Origin: an uncultured Clostridia bacterium
GTDB taxonomy: Bacteria; Bacillota_A; Clostridia; Oscillospirales; Acutalibacteraceae
Reading direction: 5' to 3'
Assembly (NCBI GenBank): GCA_937891215.1
Contig: CALAEU010000150.1
Coordinates: 1-8,546 of the forward strand
DNA length: 8,546 nucleotides
This document shows, piece by piece, positions 6,747 through 8,546 of this stretch. The notes beneath the pieces are model-generated. The model was given only the letters and a program-made list of their open reading frames with translations, did no database searches and was not told the DNA's origin. Made by a program: the position numbers and the translations under genes. How positions within the stretch are numbered: the first letter of the stretch is position 1; every line of letters starts with the position of its first letter.

Positions 6747-7673
6747 TTGAAAATTTATCAGAAAATAGATGAATTAGTAGGGCGCACACCTCTTTTAAGA
6801 CTTAATAATATTGAAAGAGAGTTTGGTTTAAATGCAACTCTTTTAGTAAAGTTAGAAAGTTTTAACCCGACTGGTAGTGCAAAAGACAGACCTGCAAAAG
6901 CAATAATTGAAAAAGCTGAAAAAGACGGGATTTTAAAACAGGGTTCAGTTATAATTGAGCCAACAAGTGGTAACACCGGTATAGGTCTTGCTGCTATTGG
7001 TGCTTCTAAAGGTTATAGAGTTATAATTGTTATGCCTGAAACTATGAGCATTGAACGACAAAAGCTTATGACTTGCTTTGGTGCAGAGTTAATTCTCACA
7101 GAAGGCAGTAAAGGTATGAACGGTGCAATAGAAAAAGCAGAAGAATTAAAAAAAGAAATTCCCGAAGCAATTATTGCAGGTCAGTTTACCAATGAAGCCA
7201 ACCCACTTTCCCACTACGAAACAACAGGTCCTGAAATCTGGGAAGATACTGACGGTAATGTAGATATTTTTATTTCTGGTATTGGTACCGGTGGAACAAT
7301 TTCAGGCACAGGTAAATTTTTAAAAGAAAAAAATGAGAATATAAAAGTAATTGGTGTTGAACCAGAAAAATCACCGCTTTTAACAAAAGGTGAAAGTGGC
7401 AGTCATGGTATTCAGGGAATTGGTGCAAACTTTATTCCCCACACATTAGATAGAAATATTTACGATGAAATTGTAGATGTAAAAGACGAGGATGCTTTAG
7501 AATACGGCAGACTTATTGCTAAAAAAGAGGGTGTGTTAGTTGGAATTTCATCTGGGGCTACACTTTTTACTGCAATAGAGGTTGCAAGGCGACCAGAAAA
7601 CAAAGGCAAAACAATAGTAGCGCTTTTAACAGATACAGGTGAAAGGTATCTTTCAACTGCAATGTTTTCTTGA
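6747..7673 (+). CDS. cysK: Cysteine synthase (O-acetylserine sulfhydrylase), TTG start
   Basis: A 308-residue PLP enzyme that joins sulfide with O-acetylserine to make cysteine. The PLP lysine is K46 in NPTGSAKDRP, the substrate loop is PTSGNTG (72-78), the phosphate-cradle glycine loop is GIGTGGTISGTG (178-189), the GIQGIG segment is at 221-226, GISSGA at 266-271 and TDTGERYLST at 295-304. The length is normal for CysK. The start is TTG: the frame has a TGA at 6738-6740 just upstream, no in-frame ATG follows in the first codons, and the product then begins MKIYQKIDELVGRTPLLRL, exactly as the family does. GAAGTG at 6734-6739 is the only ribosome site and is weak. The 14-base gap to the sialidase suggests cotranscription. 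The next gene supplies its substrate. A CysK rather than CysM identity is favoured by overall form and the cysE neighbour. Confidence 0.92.
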   Translation: MKIYQKIDELVGRTPLLRLNNIEREFGLNATLLVKLESFNPTGSAKDRPAKAIIEKAEKDGILKQGSVIIEPTSGNTGIGLAAIGASKGYRVIIVMPETMSIERQKLMTCFGAELILTEGSKGMNGAIEKAEELKKEIPEAIIAGQFTNEANPLSHYETTGPEIWEDTDGNVDIFISGIGTGGTISGTGKFLKEKNENIKVIGVEPEKSPLLTKGESGSHGIQGIGANFIPHTLDRNIYDEIVDVKDEDALEYGRLIAKKEGVLVGISSGATLFTAIEVARRPENKGKTIVALLTDTGERYLSTAMFS

Positions 7674-7685
7674 AAGGAGAATTTT

Positions 7686-8546
7686 ATGGATAAATTTCTC
7701 GATAATATGGAACTTATAACAAGTACCATAAAAGAACTCGAAATAGTAAATAAAAAATCAAAAATAAAGACAACAGACGGCGAAGCAATGATTTTAAACA
7801 GAAAAGAAGTTGTCAAAGTAATAAAAGATTTACAATCTTTTTTATTCCCTGATTATTACACCCACAGTGAAGGCAGTGAAAATGTACTTTCACAGACTGA
7901 GCTTCTTTTGAATATTTATAACAGACTTGCAAAGGTAATAAAAGGTGCTTGTGAATTCAATGGCACAGATTTAGTCTGCTCACCTGAAATTATTTGCGAA
8001 AAATTTATAAAAAAATTACCTGAAGTAAAAACAATGCTTTTAAAAGATATTGAAGCACTTTACGAGGGTGACCCTGCGGCAAAATGCCGTGAAGAAGTGC
8101 TTATTTGCTACCCCGGTTTTTATGCTGTTTCTATTTTCAGATTAGCACACGAATTATATAATTTGAGAGTGCCGCTTATTCCAAGAATTATGACGGAATT
8201 TGCTCACGAAAAAACAGGTATTGATATTCACGCAGGGGCTACAATAGGTGAGTATTTCTTTATAGACCACGGTACTGGTATTGTAATTGGTGAAACTACT
8301 ACCATAGGTAACCACGTTAAAATTTATCAGGGAGTTACTTTAGGTGCAAAGAGCTTCAAGGTTGACAGTGACGGCAACCCTATTAAAGACATTAAACGTC
8401 ACCCTGACATTGGTGATAATGTTGTTATTTATGCAAACGCAACTATTTTAGGCGGTGACACAAAAATTGGTAACAATTGTGTTATCGGCGGTAACGTGTG
8501 GCTTACTACTTCGGTAGGAGATAATCAGACGGTTTATTATCAGGGG
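7686..8546 (+). CDS. cysE: Serine O-acetyltransferase (EpsC/CysE type), 3' end outside window
   Basis: It acetylates serine with acetyl-CoA to O-acetylserine, the first committed step to cysteine. 287 codons are present and the frame is open to the edge; relatives of about 300 residues suggest only a short tail is missing. The N-terminal helical domain (~1-170) includes DIEALYEGDPAAK (121-133) and YPGFYAVSIFRLAHEL (142-157). The left-handed beta-helix of hexapeptide repeats starts near GIDIHAGATIGEY (178-190). Expected active-site residues by comparison with E. coli CysE are D180, D194-H195 in DHGTGIVIGET, and R238-H239 in KRHPDIG. The longer N-terminal part points to the EpsC-type subgroup. 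A strong AAAGGAG at 7673-7679 overlaps the cysK stop, six bases before the ATG. CysE and CysK usually form the cysteine synthase complex through the CysE C-terminal tail, and that tail is not visible here. Confidence 0.9.
   Translation, partial: MDKFLDNMELITSTIKELEIVNKKSKIKTTDGEAMILNRKEVVKVIKDLQSFLFPDYYTHSEGSENVLSQTELLLNIYNRLAKVIKGACEFNGTDLVCSPEIICEKFIKKLPEVKTMLLKDIEALYEGDPAAKCREEVLICYPGFYAVSIFRLAHELYNLRVPLIPRIMTEFAHEKTGIDIHAGATIGEYFFIDHGTGIVIGETTTIGNHVKIYQGVTLGAKSFKVDSDGNPIKDIKRHPDIGDNVVIYANATILGGDTKIGNNCVIGGNVWLTTSVGDNQTVYYQG

Noticed and set aside
7460..7816. Minus-strand open frame across the cysK/cysE junction
   Set aside because: It is opposite two well-supported enzymes and its hydrophobic, serine-rich product is typical of antisense translation of AT-rich genes.

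Overview
The window looks like chromosomal DNA of an AT-rich, low-GC Gram-positive anaerobe of the Clostridia, probably from a gut or host-associated habitat. The reasons are purine-rich AAGG/GGAG ribosome binding sites, A/T-ending codons, very short gaps between co-directional genes, a Firmicutes-type THUMP RNA methyltransferase, a BmrU/YegS-type lipid kinase, an EpsC-type serine acetyltransferase and a sialidase. No species call can be made from the sequence alone. All eight genes from position 189 onward are on the plus strand.

Left edge (1-188): the first ~40 bases are far more GC-rich than the rest. In one frame they encode what looks like a zinc-ribbon protein tail ending at 43. In another frame the DNA runs into the C-terminal piece of a 4Fe-4S protein ending at 165. 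The two readings do not fit together, so this is either an assembly join or a rearrangement scar.

First gene block (189-5052): an OmpR/PhoB-type response regulator, its membrane sensor histidine kinase, a THUMP-domain 23S rRNA-type methyltransferase, a diacylglycerol/lipid kinase and a PlsC-type acyltransferase. Gaps are 9, 3 and 34 bases, then a one-base stop/start overlap, so one transcript is likely. The last two genes form a phosphatidic-acid module: one makes phosphatidate by phosphorylating diacylglycerol, the other by acylating lysophosphatidate.

Spacer (5053-5259): a long, nearly palindromic element with GGAATTA-like heptad repeats in both arms. Its inner stem and T tract look like a terminator. 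A good extended -10 promoter follows.

Second gene block (5260-8546): a GH33 sialidase without a visible signal peptide, then cysteine synthase (TTG start), then serine O-acetyltransferase, cut by the right edge. Gaps are 14 and 12 bases. The last two genes are the two consecutive steps from serine to cysteine, and they appear to be read from the sialidase promoter. I see no convincing new defence, mobile or RNA-guided system here. The points most worth checking are the palindromic repeat element, the left-edge join, and the coupling of an apparently cytoplasmic sialidase to cysteine synthesis.
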